A stretch of DNA of 64,000 nt, from contig NZ_JAJFBP010000013.1 of assembly GCF_020697055.1 (NCBI RefSeq), positions 62,001 through 126,000 of the forward strand, given 5' to 3'. The position numbers and the translations under genes were made by a program. The DNA is from Panacagrimonas sp. Its GTDB lineage: Bacteria > Pseudomonadota > Gammaproteobacteria > Nevskiales > Nevskiaceae. The notes under the pieces were generated by a model. That model was not told the origin of the DNA. It saw nothing but the letters and a program-made list of their open reading frames with translations, and searched no databases. Of this stretch, positions 8,618-18,738 are shown in pieces. Position 1 is the stretch's first letter. Each line of letters opens with the position of its first letter.

Positions 8618-9952
8618 ATGACCTGGCGTCCCGAGTCCTGGCAGAGCAAGCCCGCGGTGCAGCAGCCGACCTACGCCGACGCCACGACGCTCGCCGCCGC
8701 GGTCGAGGACCTGCGCCGCCTGCCGCCGCTGGTCACGTCGTGGGAAGTCGACGCGCTGCGCCGCCAGCTCGCCGAGGCCGAAGCCGGCCAGCGCTTCGTG
8801 CTGCAGGGCGGCGACTGTGCAGAATCCTTCGCCGACTGCCGGCCCGAGATCATCACCAACCGGCTCAAGGTGCTGCTGCAGATGTCGCTGGTGCTGGTCC
8901 ACGGCATGAAGACGCGCATGACGCGCATCGGGCGCTTCGCCGGCCAGTACGCCAAGCCGCGCTCGGCCGACCTCGAGACGAAGAACGGCGTGACGCTGCC
9001 GGCGTATCGCGGCGACCTGGTCAACGCGCCGGAGTTCACCGCGGCGGCGCGCAGACCCGATCCGCAGCGCCTGCTCGAAGGACACATGCGTTCGGCGATG
9101 ACCATCAACTTCGTGCGCGGCCTCATCGACGGCGGCTTCGCCGACCTGCACCACCCCGAGTACTGGGACCTGGCCTGGGTGCAGCACTCGCCGCTGGCCG
9201 CCGAGTACCAGGCGCGGGTCGACGCGATCGGCGAATCGCTGCGCTTCATGGAACGCCTGGCGGGGACCGATCTGCACGAGTTCAATCGCATCGACTTCCA
9301 CACCAGCCACGAGGCGCTGGTGCTGTGGTACGAGCAGGCGCAGACGCGCCAGGTGCCGCGCAAGAGCGGCTGGTACAACCTCTCGACGCACTTCCCGTGG
9401 ATCGGCATGCGCACCGCCGACCTGGGCGGCGCGCACGTCGAGTATTGCCGCGGCATCGTCAATCCCGTCGGCGTGAAGATCGGTCCGGCGATCACGCAGG
9501 ACTGGTTGCTGGGCCTCTGCGACGCGCTCAATCCGGCCAACGAAGCGGGCCGCCTGGTCCTGATCCATCGCATGGGCGCCGACAAGATCGCCGATCACCT
9601 GCCGCGGCTGATCGAATGCGTGCGCAAGGCGGACCGGCGCGTGTTGTGGATCAGCGATCCGATGCACGGCAACACGCAGACCACCGCCAGCGGAATCAAG
9701 ACGCGCCGGTTCGACGACATCCTGTCGGAGGTCACGCAGGCGTTTTCGATCCACGCGAGCTGCGGTTCGCGGCTGGGCGGCGTGCACCTGGAGCTCACCG
9801 GCGAGGACGTCACCGAATGCCTGGGCGGAGCGCGCGATCTTCTGGAAAAGGATCTGGAGCGCGCGTATCGATCGCAGGTCGACCCGCGCCTGAACTACGA
9901 GCAGGCGCTGGAGCTGGCGCTGAAGATGGCGGCGCTGCGCGGATCGGGCTGA
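8618..9952 (+). CDS. Class II 3-deoxy-7-phosphoheptulonate synthase (DAHP synthase)
   Basis: First step of the shikimate pathway: PEP plus erythrose 4-phosphate gives DAHP. The 444-residue protein is the plant/actinobacterial (type II) form. It shows MTWRPESWQSKPAVQQPTY, the metal-binding FVLQGGDCAESF, then GMRTADLGGAHVEYCRGI, NPVGVKIGPAI and DPMHGNT. A GTG at 8591 could add nine residues, but the ATG at 8618 gives the family N-terminus. It is divergent from sseA with 113 bp between them. Class II enzymes are usual in Xanthomonas relatives. The regulatory amino acid cannot be read from sequence alone. Confidence 0.95.
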   Translation: MTWRPESWQSKPAVQQPTYADATTLAAAVEDLRRLPPLVTSWEVDALRRQLAEAEAGQRFVLQGGDCAESFADCRPEIITNRLKVLLQMSLVLVHGMKTRMTRIGRFAGQYAKPRSADLETKNGVTLPAYRGDLVNAPEFTAAARRPDPQRLLEGHMRSAMTINFVRGLIDGGFADLHHPEYWDLAWVQHSPLAAEYQARVDAIGESLRFMERLAGTDLHEFNRIDFHTSHEALVLWYEQAQTRQVPRKSGWYNLSTHFPWIGMRTADLGGAHVEYCRGIVNPVGVKIGPAITQDWLLGLCDALNPANEAGRLVLIHRMGADKIADHLPRLIECVRKADRRVLWISDPMHGNTQTTASGIKTRRFDDILSEVTQAFSIHASCGSRLGGVHLELTGEDVTECLGGARDLLEKDLERAYRSQVDPRLNYEQALELALKMAALRGSG

Positions 9953-9997
9953 TTGCGCGCCGTCGGGCATTCCGATTGCGGCGGCGACCCCAGACCG

Positions 9998-12664
9998 ATG
10001 GACACACCCGAAGACGACCGTTTCATCCGCGTGCGCGGCGCGCGCGAACACAACCTGCGCGACGTCGACGTGGACATTCCGCGCAACGCGCTGGTCGCGT
10101 TCTCGGGCGTGTCGGGCTCCGGCAAGTCCTCGCTCGCGTTCGCGACGATCTATGCCGAGGCGCAGCGCCGCTATTTCGACTCGGTCTCGCCGTACGCCCG
10201 CCGCCTGATCCACCAGGTCGGCGTTCCCGATGTCGATTCGATCTCCGGCCTGCCGCCGGCTGTGGCGCTGCAGCAGCAGCGCGGGTCGCCGAGCGTGCGC
10301 TCGTCGGTTGGAACGGTCACGACCATCGCGAGCCTGGTGCGGATGCTGTATTCGCGCGCCGGGACCTATCCGCCGCGCCAGCCGATGCTCTACGCGGAGG
10401 ACTTTTCCCACAACACGCCCCAGGGCGCGTGCCCCGCATGCCACGGTCTGGGCCATGTGTTCGCGGTGGACGCCGCGACGCTGGTGCCCGACGACGGCAA
10501 GTCGATCCGCGACGGCGCCGTCGCCGCGTGGCCCGCCGGCTGGCACGGACAGAACCTGCGCGACATCGTCACCACGCTGGGCCATGACATCGACGTGCCG
10601 TGGCGCGAGCTGCCGAAGAAGACGCGCGACTGGATCCTGTTCACCGAGGAGCGGCCGACGGTGCCGGTCTGGGCCGGGTACACGCTCAAGGAAGTGCGCC
10701 GCGCGCGGCGCCAGCGCGAAGAGCCGAGCTACCAGGGCACGTTCACCGGCGCGCGCGCGTACGTGATGCAGACGTTCGCCACGACCGACAGCGCGCTGAT
10801 GAAACGCCGCGTGTCGCGCTTTATGAAAGGCTCGAGCTGCCCGAAGTGCGAGGGCAAGCGCCTGAAGCCCGAGGCGCTGTCGGTGCGCTTCGCGGGGCTC
10901 GACATCGCCGAACTGTTCGCGCTGTCGCTGGAATCGATCGCACAGCAGCTGGCGCCGGCCGCGCACGGACGCTTCGACGACGATCAGCTCGGCCGCAGGT
11001 CGGCGGTGAGCCGCGCGCAGACGGCGCGCGACCGCGCCGGTCGGGCGGCCGCCGGCGGCGCGGCGCACGATCGCGCGTTCGACGCCAGCCGCACGCCGGT
11101 GCTGTCCGAGGAAAAGCGCATTGCTGCGCAACGTCTGGCGCGCAATGTCGTCGAGCGCATCGCCGCGCTCGAGCGGCTCGGGCTGGGCTACCTGTCGCTG
11201 GATCGCGCCACGCCGACGTTGTCGCCCGGCGAACTGCAGCGCCTGCGGCTGGCCACGCAGCTGCATTCGAACCTCTTCGGCGTCGTCTACGTGCTCGACG
11301 AGCCGTCCGCGGGCCTGCATCCGGCCGACGGGGAAGCGCTGATCGCGTCGCTGCAGCAGCTCAAGCGCGGCGGCAACACCGTGTTCGTGGTCGAGCACGA
11401 CGTGGCCACGCTGCGACAGGCCGACTGGATCGTCGACGTCGGGCCCGACGCCGGCGAGCTCGGCGGCCACGTGCTCTACAGCGGGCTGCCGGCCGGACTG
11501 CAGGACGTGGAGGTGTCGCACACCGCGCCGTACCTCTTCGGCCGGGTGCCGCCGCGCACGCGCGCACCGCGCAGCCCGCGCCATTGGCTGACGCTGGCGC
11601 AGGTGTCGCGCAACAACCTGCACCGGCTCGACGCGCGCATTCCACTGGGCGTGCTCACCACCGTCACCGGCGTATCGGGTTCGGGCAAGTCGAGCCTGGT
11701 GAGCCAGGCGCTGGTGGACCTCGTGCGCGACCACCTGGGCGAATCTGCGACCGTCGACGATGCGCAGGTCGACGACGATGCGTCGATCCTGCCGCGAACC
11801 AGCGGGCGCCTGTCCGGCGATCTGGATCGCGTCCGCCGGCTGGTGGTGGTCGATCAGAAGCCGATCGGACGCACGCCGCGCTCGAACCTTGCCACCTATA
11901 CCGGCCTGCTCGACGCCGTTCGAAAACTGTTCGCGGCCACACCGGCGGCGCGTGCGAAGCGCTTCGACGCGGGGCGCTTCTCGTTCAACGTCGGCAAGGG
12001 ACGCTGCGCCACCTGCGAGGGCGAAGGCTTCGTCAGCGTCGAGATGATGTTCATGCCCAGCGTCTACGCGCCCTGCCCGGCCTGTCACGGGGCACGCTAC
12101 AACCAGGACACGCTGCAGGTGGCGTGGCGCGGCAGGAACATCGCGCAGGTGCTGCAGCTGACGGTGACTGCTGCCATCGGGTTCTTCGAGGGCGAGGACG
12201 CGGTGACGCGACCGCTGAAGCTGCTGCAGGACATCGGCCTGGGCTACCTGCGCCTGGGTCAGCCGGCCACCGAGTTCTCCGGCGGCGAGGCCCAGCGCAT
12301 CAAGCTCGCCACCGAACTGCAGGGGCGCCAGCGCGGGCAGACGCTCTACGTATTGGACGAGCCCACCACCGGCCTGCATCCGCTCGATGTCGACCGCCTG
12401 ATGCAGCAGCTCGAGATCCTCGTCGACGCCGGCAACTCGGTGGTGCTGGTCGAGCACGATCCGCGCGTGATCCTGGCGAGCGACTGGATCATCGATCTCG
12501 GCCCCGGGCCGGGCCGCCGCGGCGGACGCATCGTCGCGTCAGGGCCGCTGGATCAGCTGCTCGCCAGCCCCGAGAGCCGCACCGCGCCGTACCTGAGGCT
12601 GCACGCTCAGGTGACCCCGAGCACCGCGCGCAGACCGCGCGCGAACTCCGACGCACCGCCGTAG
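9998..12664 (+). CDS. UvrA2-like excinuclease ATPase
   Basis: DNA-damage-binding ABC ATPase related to UvrA, 888 residues. There are two Walker A motifs (GVSGSGKSSLAF near 40, GVSGSGKSSLVS near 565). The zinc-finger cysteines are CPACHGLG near 146, SCPKCEGKRL near 283, and CATCEGEGF with CPACHGARY near 680-708. Signature motifs are TLSPGELQR (first, degenerate) and EFSGGEAQRI (second). The protein is shorter than housekeeping UvrA (~940) and has a variable Arg/Ala-rich linker near residues 345-375. It fits the UvrA2 class, which typically lacks the UvrB-binding domain. The start at 9998 gives MDTPEDDRFIRVRGA. The 3' end overlaps a uracil-DNA glycosylase gene on the other strand by 58 bp. Confidence 0.88.
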   Translation: MDTPEDDRFIRVRGAREHNLRDVDVDIPRNALVAFSGVSGSGKSSLAFATIYAEAQRRYFDSVSPYARRLIHQVGVPDVDSISGLPPAVALQQQRGSPSVRSSVGTVTTIASLVRMLYSRAGTYPPRQPMLYAEDFSHNTPQGACPACHGLGHVFAVDAATLVPDDGKSIRDGAVAAWPAGWHGQNLRDIVTTLGHDIDVPWRELPKKTRDWILFTEERPTVPVWAGYTLKEVRRARRQREEPSYQGTFTGARAYVMQTFATTDSALMKRRVSRFMKGSSCPKCEGKRLKPEALSVRFAGLDIAELFALSLESIAQQLAPAAHGRFDDDQLGRRSAVSRAQTARDRAGRAAAGGAAHDRAFDASRTPVLSEEKRIAAQRLARNVVERIAALERLGLGYLSLDRATPTLSPGELQRLRLATQLHSNLFGVVYVLDEPSAGLHPADGEALIASLQQLKRGGNTVFVVEHDVATLRQADWIVDVGPDAGELGGHVLYSGLPAGLQDVEVSHTAPYLFGRVPPRTRAPRSPRHWLTLAQVSRNNLHRLDARIPLGVLTTVTGVSGSGKSSLVSQALVDLVRDHLGESATVDDAQVDDDASILPRTSGRLSGDLDRVRRLVVVDQKPIGRTPRSNLATYTGLLDAVRKLFAATPAARAKRFDAGRFSFNVGKGRCATCEGEGFVSVEMMFMPSVYAPCPACHGARYNQDTLQVAWRGRNIAQVLQLTVTAAIGFFEGEDAVTRPLKLLQDIGLGYLRLGQPATEFSGGEAQRIKLATELQGRQRGQTLYVLDEPTTGLHPLDVDRLMQQLEILVDAGNSVVLVEHDPRVILASDWIIDLGPGPGRRGGRIVASGPLDQLLASPESRTAPYLRLHAQVTPSTARRPRANSDAPP

Positions 12665-13251
12665 GCCGGATGCCGGACGCCGGGTACTCCGCGTTCCAGG
12701 ACATCACCGAGCAGCGTCTGCGAATGTCGTCCCACCGCGACGATCACCGCGCCGGGATAGGCCTCCCCGAGGATCCGCATCGCCACGCGTCCCAGCGCGA
12801 GTTCCGCTTTGGTCGGCGTCCGATTGCTCCACGGCCGATCGCCCCGATACGGATGCAGCGGCAGCGCGTTCCACAGCACGGTGTGCGCATGCAGGCCGAG
12901 CTGCTCCAGTTCGCGCCAGACGATCGTGGCCGAGGGCTCGGAGAACGGCAGCGCCCGGCGCGTCAGCCGCGCCGTCGGCTCGATCCTGGGAATGCGGCCC
13001 TCGCCCAGCAGCCGTTCCGAGGTGAACGCGATGCCCGAATAGCGGCCGCCCTGGTAGCCCACCGCTTCACCGACGAGGATCAGGCGCGCATCGCAATCCA
13101 AGTGCGCGGCCAGGCGCGCGCGACGATAAGCCGGCGCCTGGGTCTCGAGGTCGTGGAGACAGCGCGAGGTCCAGGGATTGAACAGCGTCGGGCTCGAGGC
13201 CGGCAGCGTCCGGATCAGACGATCGGCCAGGGCCGCACCGCGTAGGGACAT
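12607..13251 (-). CDS. Uracil-DNA glycosylase superfamily protein
   Basis: Likely removes uracil or related lesions from DNA (base excision repair). The 214-residue protein starts with a LFNPWTSRC segment. It has the nucleotide-pocket motif LVGEAVGYQGGRYSGIAFTSE shortened around residues 58-79, the middle WNALPLHPYRGD, and the C-terminal catalytic-loop motif VRHPAYGG. These fit the UDG fold. It does not look like family 1 Ung (no GQDPYH), and it lacks the four-Cys cluster of family 4. It is convergent with and overlaps the UvrA2-like gene, so the two repair genes share a 3' end. The exact UDG family is uncertain. Confidence 0.82.
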   Translation of the reverse strand: MSLRGAALADRLIRTLPASSPTLFNPWTSRCLHDLETQAPAYRRARLAAHLDCDARLILVGEAVGYQGGRYSGIAFTSERLLGEGRIPRIEPTARLTRRALPFSEPSATIVWRELEQLGLHAHTVLWNALPLHPYRGDRPWSNRTPTKAELALGRVAMRILGEAYPGAVIVAVGRHSQTLLGDVLERGVPGVRHPAYGGASEFARGLRAVLGVT

Positions 13252-13282
13252 GAGAGGCGCGCGAAGGACGAGGCGCGCAAGC

Positions 13283-13495
13283 CTAACGTCCCGCGTCCGC
13301 GCCGTGTTGCAGATCAGGGCTCGGGCCGTCGCGCACCGCGCGCTGCACGTCGGGCGCCAGTTCCTCGGGCGATTGCGCCGGGTGGAACGCCTCGGTGCCG
13401 CCGCCGAAATAAAAAATCGCGGCGCCCGCCAGCAGCACGGCGACGACGAACGCCGCCAGCACCGCGTAGTTGAGGTTCCATTGATGCGAGGCCAT
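13283..13495 (-). CDS. Small single-pass membrane protein
   Basis: A predicted 70-residue protein with a single helix, NYAVLAAFVVAVLLAGAAIFYF, then a short polar Pro/Asp-rich tail. The frame starts at ATG 13495, with no strong ribosome-binding site. It lies divergent from the metallophosphoesterase and 31 bp downstream of the glycosylase start. Length, topology and charge look like a real small membrane protein, but no family was recognised. Confidence 0.5.
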   Translation of the reverse strand: MASHQWNLNYAVLAAFVVAVLLAGAAIFYFGGGTEAFHPAQSPEELAPDVQRAVRDGPSPDLQHGADAGR

Positions 13496-13571
13496 GGCCG
13501 ATGCGAGCAGTCGCCATGCCCGGAGACCGTACGGCCCTTGAAAGCCGCTGCGCGCGACGCATTGAGTCCGG

Positions 13572-14723
13572 ATGCGACGCCGGCCCTTGGTGACCCTGCT
13601 GTCCATCAGCCTGCTTCTGCACGGCCTGATCGGATGGCGCCTGCTTTCGGCGCTCGACATCGGCATGACCGCGACGCTGCTCGGCGCCGGCGCGTTCGTG
13701 CTGTCGGCGTTGCTGGTCCCCGCCCCGCTGCTGGTCCGCCTGGGCCACCTGCCGCGCGGCGTCGGCGAAGCGCTGGCCTGGGCGGGCTATCTGGCGATGG
13801 GCCTGTTTTCGACGCTGTTCGTCGCCGAGCTCGCGCGCGAGACCGTTCTGCTGGTGGCGTGGGCGATCGAGGCGTTGCGACCGCAGACGCTCGACCTCGA
13901 TGCGTGGCGCACGATCTCCGCGCGCGCCGTGCTGCTGCTGGCCGCCGGCGCGAGCCTGGTCGGATTGCTCAACGCGCGTCGCACCGCGCGCGTGGTGCAC
14001 GTCGATGTGCCGGTGCGCGACCTGCCGCCGGCGCTACACGGCTTCCGCATGGTGCAGCTGTCCGACGTGCACATCGGCCCCACGATCCGGCGCGGTTTCG
14101 TCGAGGCGATCGTGCGTCGCGTCAACGCGCTGCAACCCGACGCGGTCGCGATCACCGGCGACCTGGTCGACGGCCCGGTGGAACGCCTGGGCGAACACAT
14201 CGCGCCGCTGTCGCGGCTGCGCTCGCGCCACGGCACGTTCGCGGTGACCGGCAACCACGAGTACTACCACGGCGCGGCGGACTGGGTCCGCGCGTGGCGC
14301 GGCCTGGGCTTCAAGGTGCTGGACGATCGCAGCGTCGTGCTCGAGCACGCCGGTGCGCGGGTGCTGCTCGGCGGCGTGTCGGATTTCTCGGTTCATCGCG
14401 GCGCCCAACACGCACGGGCCGCCGCGCAGGCGGCGCTCGTGCAGGATCCGGTGTCGGTCAAGGTTCTGCTCGCGCACCAGCCGCGATCGGCGACGGCCGC
14501 GGCGGCCGCCGGGTTCGACCTGCAGCTCTCCGGCCACACGCACGGCGGGCAGTTCTGGCCGTGGCAATACTTCGTTCCGCTGCAGCAGCCCTTCGTCGCC
14601 GGTCTGCACCGGCTCGACCGGCTATGGATCTACGTCAGCCGCGGAACGGGCTACTGGGGTCCCCCGCTGCGGCTGGGCGCCCCGTCCGAGATCACGTCGA
14701 TCCGGCTCGTCGCCGCGGACTGA
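13572..14723 (+). CDS. Membrane-anchored metallophosphoesterase (YkuE-like)
   Basis: Calcineurin-like dimetal phosphoesterase of 383 residues. The first ~140 residues hold four hydrophobic helices. The catalytic domain follows with the full motif set: LSDVHIG, ITGDLVDG, TGNHEYYHG, LLAHQP and LSGHTHGGQF. These supply the Asp/His/Asn metal ligands. The catalytic domain is likely on the periplasmic side of the inner membrane, as in other YkuE-like proteins (inference). Substrate is unknown; related enzymes act on lipid-linked pyrophosphates or nucleotide sugars. It stands as a single gene before the pao cluster, with 57 bp to paoA. Confidence 0.88.
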   Translation: MRRRPLVTLLSISLLLHGLIGWRLLSALDIGMTATLLGAGAFVLSALLVPAPLLVRLGHLPRGVGEALAWAGYLAMGLFSTLFVAELARETVLLVAWAIEALRPQTLDLDAWRTISARAVLLLAAGASLVGLLNARRTARVVHVDVPVRDLPPALHGFRMVQLSDVHIGPTIRRGFVEAIVRRVNALQPDAVAITGDLVDGPVERLGEHIAPLSRLRSRHGTFAVTGNHEYYHGAADWVRAWRGLGFKVLDDRSVVLEHAGARVLLGGVSDFSVHRGAQHARAAAQAALVQDPVSVKVLLAHQPRSATAAAAAGFDLQLSGHTHGGQFWPWQYFVPLQQPFVAGLHRLDRLWIYVSRGTGYWGPPLRLGAPSEITSIRLVAAD

Positions 14724-14780
14724 GGGCCCGGGCGTGACGGTTGCTGCCTGCTCCGATCCCGCGGCCAGGCGAGCGTCACG

Positions 14781-15449
14781 ATGGAACGATTCGATCCCGA
14801 GCGTCGCAGGGTGCTCAAAGCCACGGCCGTCGCCGGCAGCGCCGTCGCCAGCGCCCATCTGCTGCTCCAGGCCGAGGCGGCGACGGCGTCCGCGAACGCG
14901 ACCCGACTGGACACCGCTGCAACGCCGCACCACGACGTGCGGCTGCGCGTCAACGGCACCGAGCACGAGTTGCGCATCGACCCGCGCATGACGCTGCTCG
15001 ACACGCTGCGCGAGCGCCTGCACCTGACCGGCGCGAAGAAGGGCTGCGACCAGGGCCAGTGCGGTGCGTGCACGGTGATCGTCGACGGTCGTCGCATCGC
15101 GTCATGCCTGACGCTGGCAGTGATGCAGCAAGGCCACGAGATCACCACGATCGAGGGCCTGGGCACGCCGCGCAATCTGCACGCGCTGCAGGCCGCGTTC
15201 GTGAAGCACGACGGATTCCAGTGCGGGTTCTGCACGCCGGGCCAGATCTGCTCGGCCACCGCGATGCTGCAGGAGATCGCCTCCGGCATCCCCAGCCACG
15301 TGACCGCCGACCTGACGCGCCCGCCCCGATCTTCGATCCTCGAGTTCCGCGAGCGCATGAGCGGCAACCTGTGCCGCTGCGGCGCCTATTCCAACATCCA
15401 GCAGGCGATCGCCGAGGTCGCGGGAGTCGACGCCGATGAAATCGTTTAG
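14781..15449 (+). CDS. paoA: Periplasmic aldehyde oxidoreductase, [2Fe-2S] subunit
   Basis: Small electron-transfer subunit of a xanthine-oxidase-family enzyme resembling E. coli PaoABC, which oxidises aromatic and other aldehydes in the periplasm. A Tat-type start ([19 protein letters not shown]) precedes the [2Fe-2S] plant-ferredoxin domain ([15 protein letters not shown] and a later Cys). The second [2Fe-2S] domain follows ([10 protein letters not shown] and LCRCGAY). It has 222 residues. Its end overlaps paoB by 14 bp, so the three subunits form one operon. The molybdenum cofactor operon at 45-51 kb is a plausible supplier. Confidence 0.93.
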   Translation: MERFDPERRRVLKATAVAGSAVASAHLLLQAEAATASANATRLDTAATPHHDVRLRVNGTEHELRIDPRMTLLDTLRERLHLTGAKKGCDQGQCGACTVIVDGRRIASCLTLAVMQQGHEITTIEGLGTPRNLHALQAAFVKHDGFQCGFCTPGQICSATAMLQEIASGIPSHVTADLTRPPRSSILEFRERMSGNLCRCGAYSNIQQAIAEVAGVDADEIV

Positions 15450-16401
15450 CTACGAGCGCGCCGACTCGCCGGCGGCGGCGGCTGCGGCCGCGGCGCGGGT
15501 ACCTGGCGCGAAGTTCATCGGCGGCGGCACCAACCTGCTGGACCTGATGAAGCTTCAGATCGAGACGCCGGCGCACCTGATCGACGTCAACGACCTGGGC
15601 CTGGACGAGATCGAGTCCACCGACGACGGCGGGCTTCGCATCGGCGCCGGCGTGCGCAACACCGACCTGGCCGCCGACCCGCGCGTGCGCAACGACTACG
15701 CGGTGCTCACGCGGGCGCTGGTGTCCGGCGCATCGGGACAGCTGCGCAACCAGGCGACCACCGCGGGCAACCTGCTGCAGCGCACGCGCTGCCCGTACTT
15801 CTACGACACCAACCAGCGCTGCAACAAACGCCGGCCCGGCAGCGGCTGCGGCGCGCTCGCGGGTGTCAGTCGCCAGCACGCGATCGTCGGCAGCAGCGAT
15901 GCCTGCATCGCCACGCACCCCAGCGACATGGCGGTGGCGCTGCGCTGCCTCGACGCGAAGGTCTCCACGGTGCGCAGCGACGGCACGCGCCGCGAGATCC
16001 CGATCGAAGCGTTCCATCGACTGCCCGGCGATACGCCGGAACGCGAACACGACCTGGCCGCCGACGAGCTGATCACCGCGGTGACGTTGCCGCCGCCGGT
16101 GGGCGGCACGCAGCTCTATCGCAAGGTCCGCGATCGCGCTTCCTATGCCTTCGCGCTGGTGTCGGTCGCAGCGATCGTGCATCGCGACGGACGCGCGCAG
16201 GTCGCCCTCGGCGGCGTCGCGCACAAGCCCTGGCGCGTCGAGACCGCCGAGCGCGAGCTGGCGCGCGGAGGTGATGCTCGCACCACCGCGGCGGCGCTGC
16301 TGGCCGGCGCCCGACCCACGCGCGACAACGCCTACAAGGTGACGCTGGTCGAACGCACGCTGGCCGCGGTGCTGGCGCAGGCGCGGGAGTCGGGCTCGTG
16401 A
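15436..16401 (+). CDS. paoB: Periplasmic aldehyde oxidoreductase, FAD subunit
   Basis: FAD-binding subunit of the CO-dehydrogenase/xanthine-dehydrogenase medium-chain family, 321 residues. FAD contacts are seen in [12 protein letters not shown] near residue 31 and [16 protein letters not shown] near 111. The cysteines in [17 protein letters not shown] and GSGCGA match the extra [4Fe-4S] cluster known from E. coli PaoB. It has no signal peptide, as in E. coli, where it is exported with PaoA. It overlaps paoA upstream and shares GTGA with paoC downstream. Confidence 0.93.
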   Translation: MKSFSYERADSPAAAAAAAARVPGAKFIGGGTNLLDLMKLQIETPAHLIDVNDLGLDEIESTDDGGLRIGAGVRNTDLAADPRVRNDYAVLTRALVSGASGQLRNQATTAGNLLQRTRCPYFYDTNQRCNKRRPGSGCGALAGVSRQHAIVGSSDACIATHPSDMAVALRCLDAKVSTVRSDGTRREIPIEAFHRLPGDTPEREHDLAADELITAVTLPPPVGGTQLYRKVRDRASYAFALVSVAAIVHRDGRAQVALGGVAHKPWRVETAERELARGGDARTTAAALLAGARPTRDNAYKVTLVERTLAAVLAQARESGS

Positions 16402-18683
16402 AGTTCGACGAGCCCGCCGGCACCAACCCGATCGACCAGCTCAAGGTGGTCGGCCGACCGGCCGACCGGATCGACGGACCGCTGAAGACCACCGGCACCG
16501 CGCCGTATGCCCACGATCGCCACGACGTCGTGCAGAACCAGGCGTACGGCTACGTCGTGGGGGCGGCCATCGCCAAGGGTCGCATCGCGTCGATGAACCT
16601 GGAAGCGGCGCGCGCCGCGCCGGGTGTGCTCGCCATCGTCACCGCCGACAGCGCCGGCCGGCTCGACCAGGGCGAACGCAACACCGCGCGCCTGCTGGGC
16701 GGCCCCGAGATCCAGCACTACCACCAGGCCGTCGCGCTGGTCGTCGCCGAGACGTTTGAGCAGGCCCGCGACGCCGCGCACCGGCTGAAGATCCGCTACG
16801 CACCGGCCAAGGGCCGCTTCGACCTGGAAGCGGCACGCGACACCGCGACGATTCCCGAAAAAACCGGCAGCGGCGATCCGGCCGAAACGGCCGTCGGCGA
16901 CTTCGAGGGCGCGTTCAGGGATTCGCCGGTGCAGCTCGACCAGACGTATCGCACCGCCTACGAGTCGCACTCGATGATGGAGCCGCACGCGAGCGTCGCG
17001 GCCTGGGACGCGGACGGCCAGCTGACGCTGTGGACGTCCAACCAGATGATCGCGTGGACGGCGCAGGACATGGCCAAGACGCTGCGCATCCCCAGGGACA
17101 AGGTGCGCGTGATGTCGCCGTACATCGGCGGCGGCTTCGGCGGCAAGCTGTTCCTGCGCGCCGACGTGCTGCTCGCCGCGCTCGGCGCGCGCGCGGCCAA
17201 GCGCCCGGTCAAGGTGTCGCTCACGCGCGCACTGATGCCCAACAACACCACGCATCGCCCGGCGACGATCCAGCGCATCCGCATCGGCGCGCAGCGCGAC
17301 GGCCACATCACGGCCATCGCGCACGAGAGCTGGTCGGCCGATCTTCCCGGCGGCGGACCCGAGACCGCGGTGCTGCAGACGCGCGCGCTGTACGCCGGCG
17401 CCCACCGGATGACGGCGTTGCGCCTGGCCGAGCACGATCTGCCCGAAGGCAACGCGATGCGCGCACCCGGCGAGGCGCCGGGCCTGGCGGCGCTGGAGAT
17501 CGCCATCGACGAGATCAGCGAAAAACTCGGCATCGACCCGGTGGCTTTTCGCATCCTCAACGACACGCAGGTCGTTCCCGACAACCCGGCGCCGCCCGAC
17601 CCGGACAAGAACAGCGACCAGACCGCGCCCGAGGCCCGGCTCGACGCGGGCCGACCGCGGCGATTCTCGCAACGCCAGCTCGTGCGCTGCCTCGAGACCG
17701 GCGCCGAACGTTTCGGGTGGAAACGGCGCAGGTCGAAGCCTGGCTCGGTGCGCGCGGGCCACTGGCTCGTCGGCATGGGCGTGGCGGCGGCGTTTCGCAA
17801 CAACCTTCTGACGAAGTCGGCGGCGCGCGTTCGCCTGGATCGGCGCGGCCGGGTCACGGTGGAGACCGACATGACCGACATCGGCACCGGCAGCTACACG
17901 ATCCTGGCGCAGACCGCCGCGGAGATGATGGGCGTGCCGTTGTCGCAGGTCGACGTGCGGCTCGGCGATTCGAGCTTCCCGGCGTCGTGCGGGTCGGGCG
18001 GTCAATGGGGCGGCAACAACTCCACCGCCGGCGTGTACGCCGCGTGCACGCAGCTGCGCCGCCTGGTCGCGGCCCGGCTGGGCTTCGACGCCGACGCATC
18101 CGACCTGGCCTTCTCCGACGGCGAGGTTCGCACCGCATCCCGCAGCGCGCCGCTGATGCTCGCCACCCGCGACGGGCCGCTCGAGGCCGAGGACGCCATC
18201 GAGTACGGCGACCTCGACGAGCGATTTCAGCAATCCACGTTCGGTGCGCACTTCGCCGAGGTCCGCGTCGACGCCTACACCGGCGAAGTGCGGGTGCAAC
18301 GCCAGCTCGCGGTATGCGCGGCGGGCCGCATCCTCAACCCCAAGACCGCGCGCAGCCAGATCATCGGCGCGATGACGATGGGCGTCGGCGCCGCGCTGAT
18401 GGAATCGCTGCACGTCGACACCGGCGTGGGCTTCTTCGTCAACCACGATCTGGCCGGCTACGAGATTCCCGTGCATGCCGACATTCCGCACCAGGACGCG
18501 ATCTTTCTCGACGAAGTCGATCCGATGTCGTCGCCGATGAAAGCCAAGGGCGTGGCCGAGCTCGGGATCTGCGGGGCGGCCGCGGCGGTGGCCAACGCCG
18601 TCTACAACGCCACCGGCGTGCGCGTGCGCCACTATCCGCTGACGCTCGACAAGCTGGTGCAAAACGGACTCGCGATCGCCTGA
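16398..18683 (+). CDS. paoC: Periplasmic aldehyde oxidoreductase, molybdenum subunit
   Basis: Catalytic molybdopterin subunit, 761 residues (E. coli PaoC is 732). It carries [13 protein letters not shown] near residue 245 and [18 protein letters not shown] near 348. The late [19 protein letters not shown] holds the catalytic Glu in the GELG-like motif. The start is GTG at 16398, overlapping the paoB stop. E. coli PaoC uses molybdopterin cytosine dinucleotide and needs the chaperone PaoD and the nucleotidyltransferase MocA. Neither is visible in this window; only mobA is. Confidence 0.93.
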   Translation: MKFDEPAGTNPIDQLKVVGRPADRIDGPLKTTGTAPYAHDRHDVVQNQAYGYVVGAAIAKGRIASMNLEAARAAPGVLAIVTADSAGRLDQGERNTARLLGGPEIQHYHQAVALVVAETFEQARDAAHRLKIRYAPAKGRFDLEAARDTATIPEKTGSGDPAETAVGDFEGAFRDSPVQLDQTYRTAYESHSMMEPHASVAAWDADGQLTLWTSNQMIAWTAQDMAKTLRIPRDKVRVMSPYIGGGFGGKLFLRADVLLAALGARAAKRPVKVSLTRALMPNNTTHRPATIQRIRIGAQRDGHITAIAHESWSADLPGGGPETAVLQTRALYAGAHRMTALRLAEHDLPEGNAMRAPGEAPGLAALEIAIDEISEKLGIDPVAFRILNDTQVVPDNPAPPDPDKNSDQTAPEARLDAGRPRRFSQRQLVRCLETGAERFGWKRRRSKPGSVRAGHWLVGMGVAAAFRNNLLTKSAARVRLDRRGRVTVETDMTDIGTGSYTILAQTAAEMMGVPLSQVDVRLGDSSFPASCGSGGQWGGNNSTAGVYAACTQLRRLVAARLGFDADASDLAFSDGEVRTASRSAPLMLATRDGPLEAEDAIEYGDLDERFQQSTFGAHFAEVRVDAYTGEVRVQRQLAVCAAGRILNPKTARSQIIGAMTMGVGAALMESLHVDTGVGFFVNHDLAGYEIPVHADIPHQDAIFLDEVDPMSSPMKAKGVAELGICGAAAAVANAVYNATGVRVRHYPLTLDKLVQNGLAIA

Positions 18684-18738
18684 TCGGGCGTGTACAAAGG
18701 TCGTCCGGCGATCCGTCGACCTCTGCAAGGTGTCCTCC

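Noticed and set aside
8579..12457. Very long reverse open frame (1292 codons)
   Set aside because: It spans DAHP synthase and the UvrA2-like gene in the opposite strand, His/Arg/Val-rich, with no family pattern; caused by high GC at third positions.
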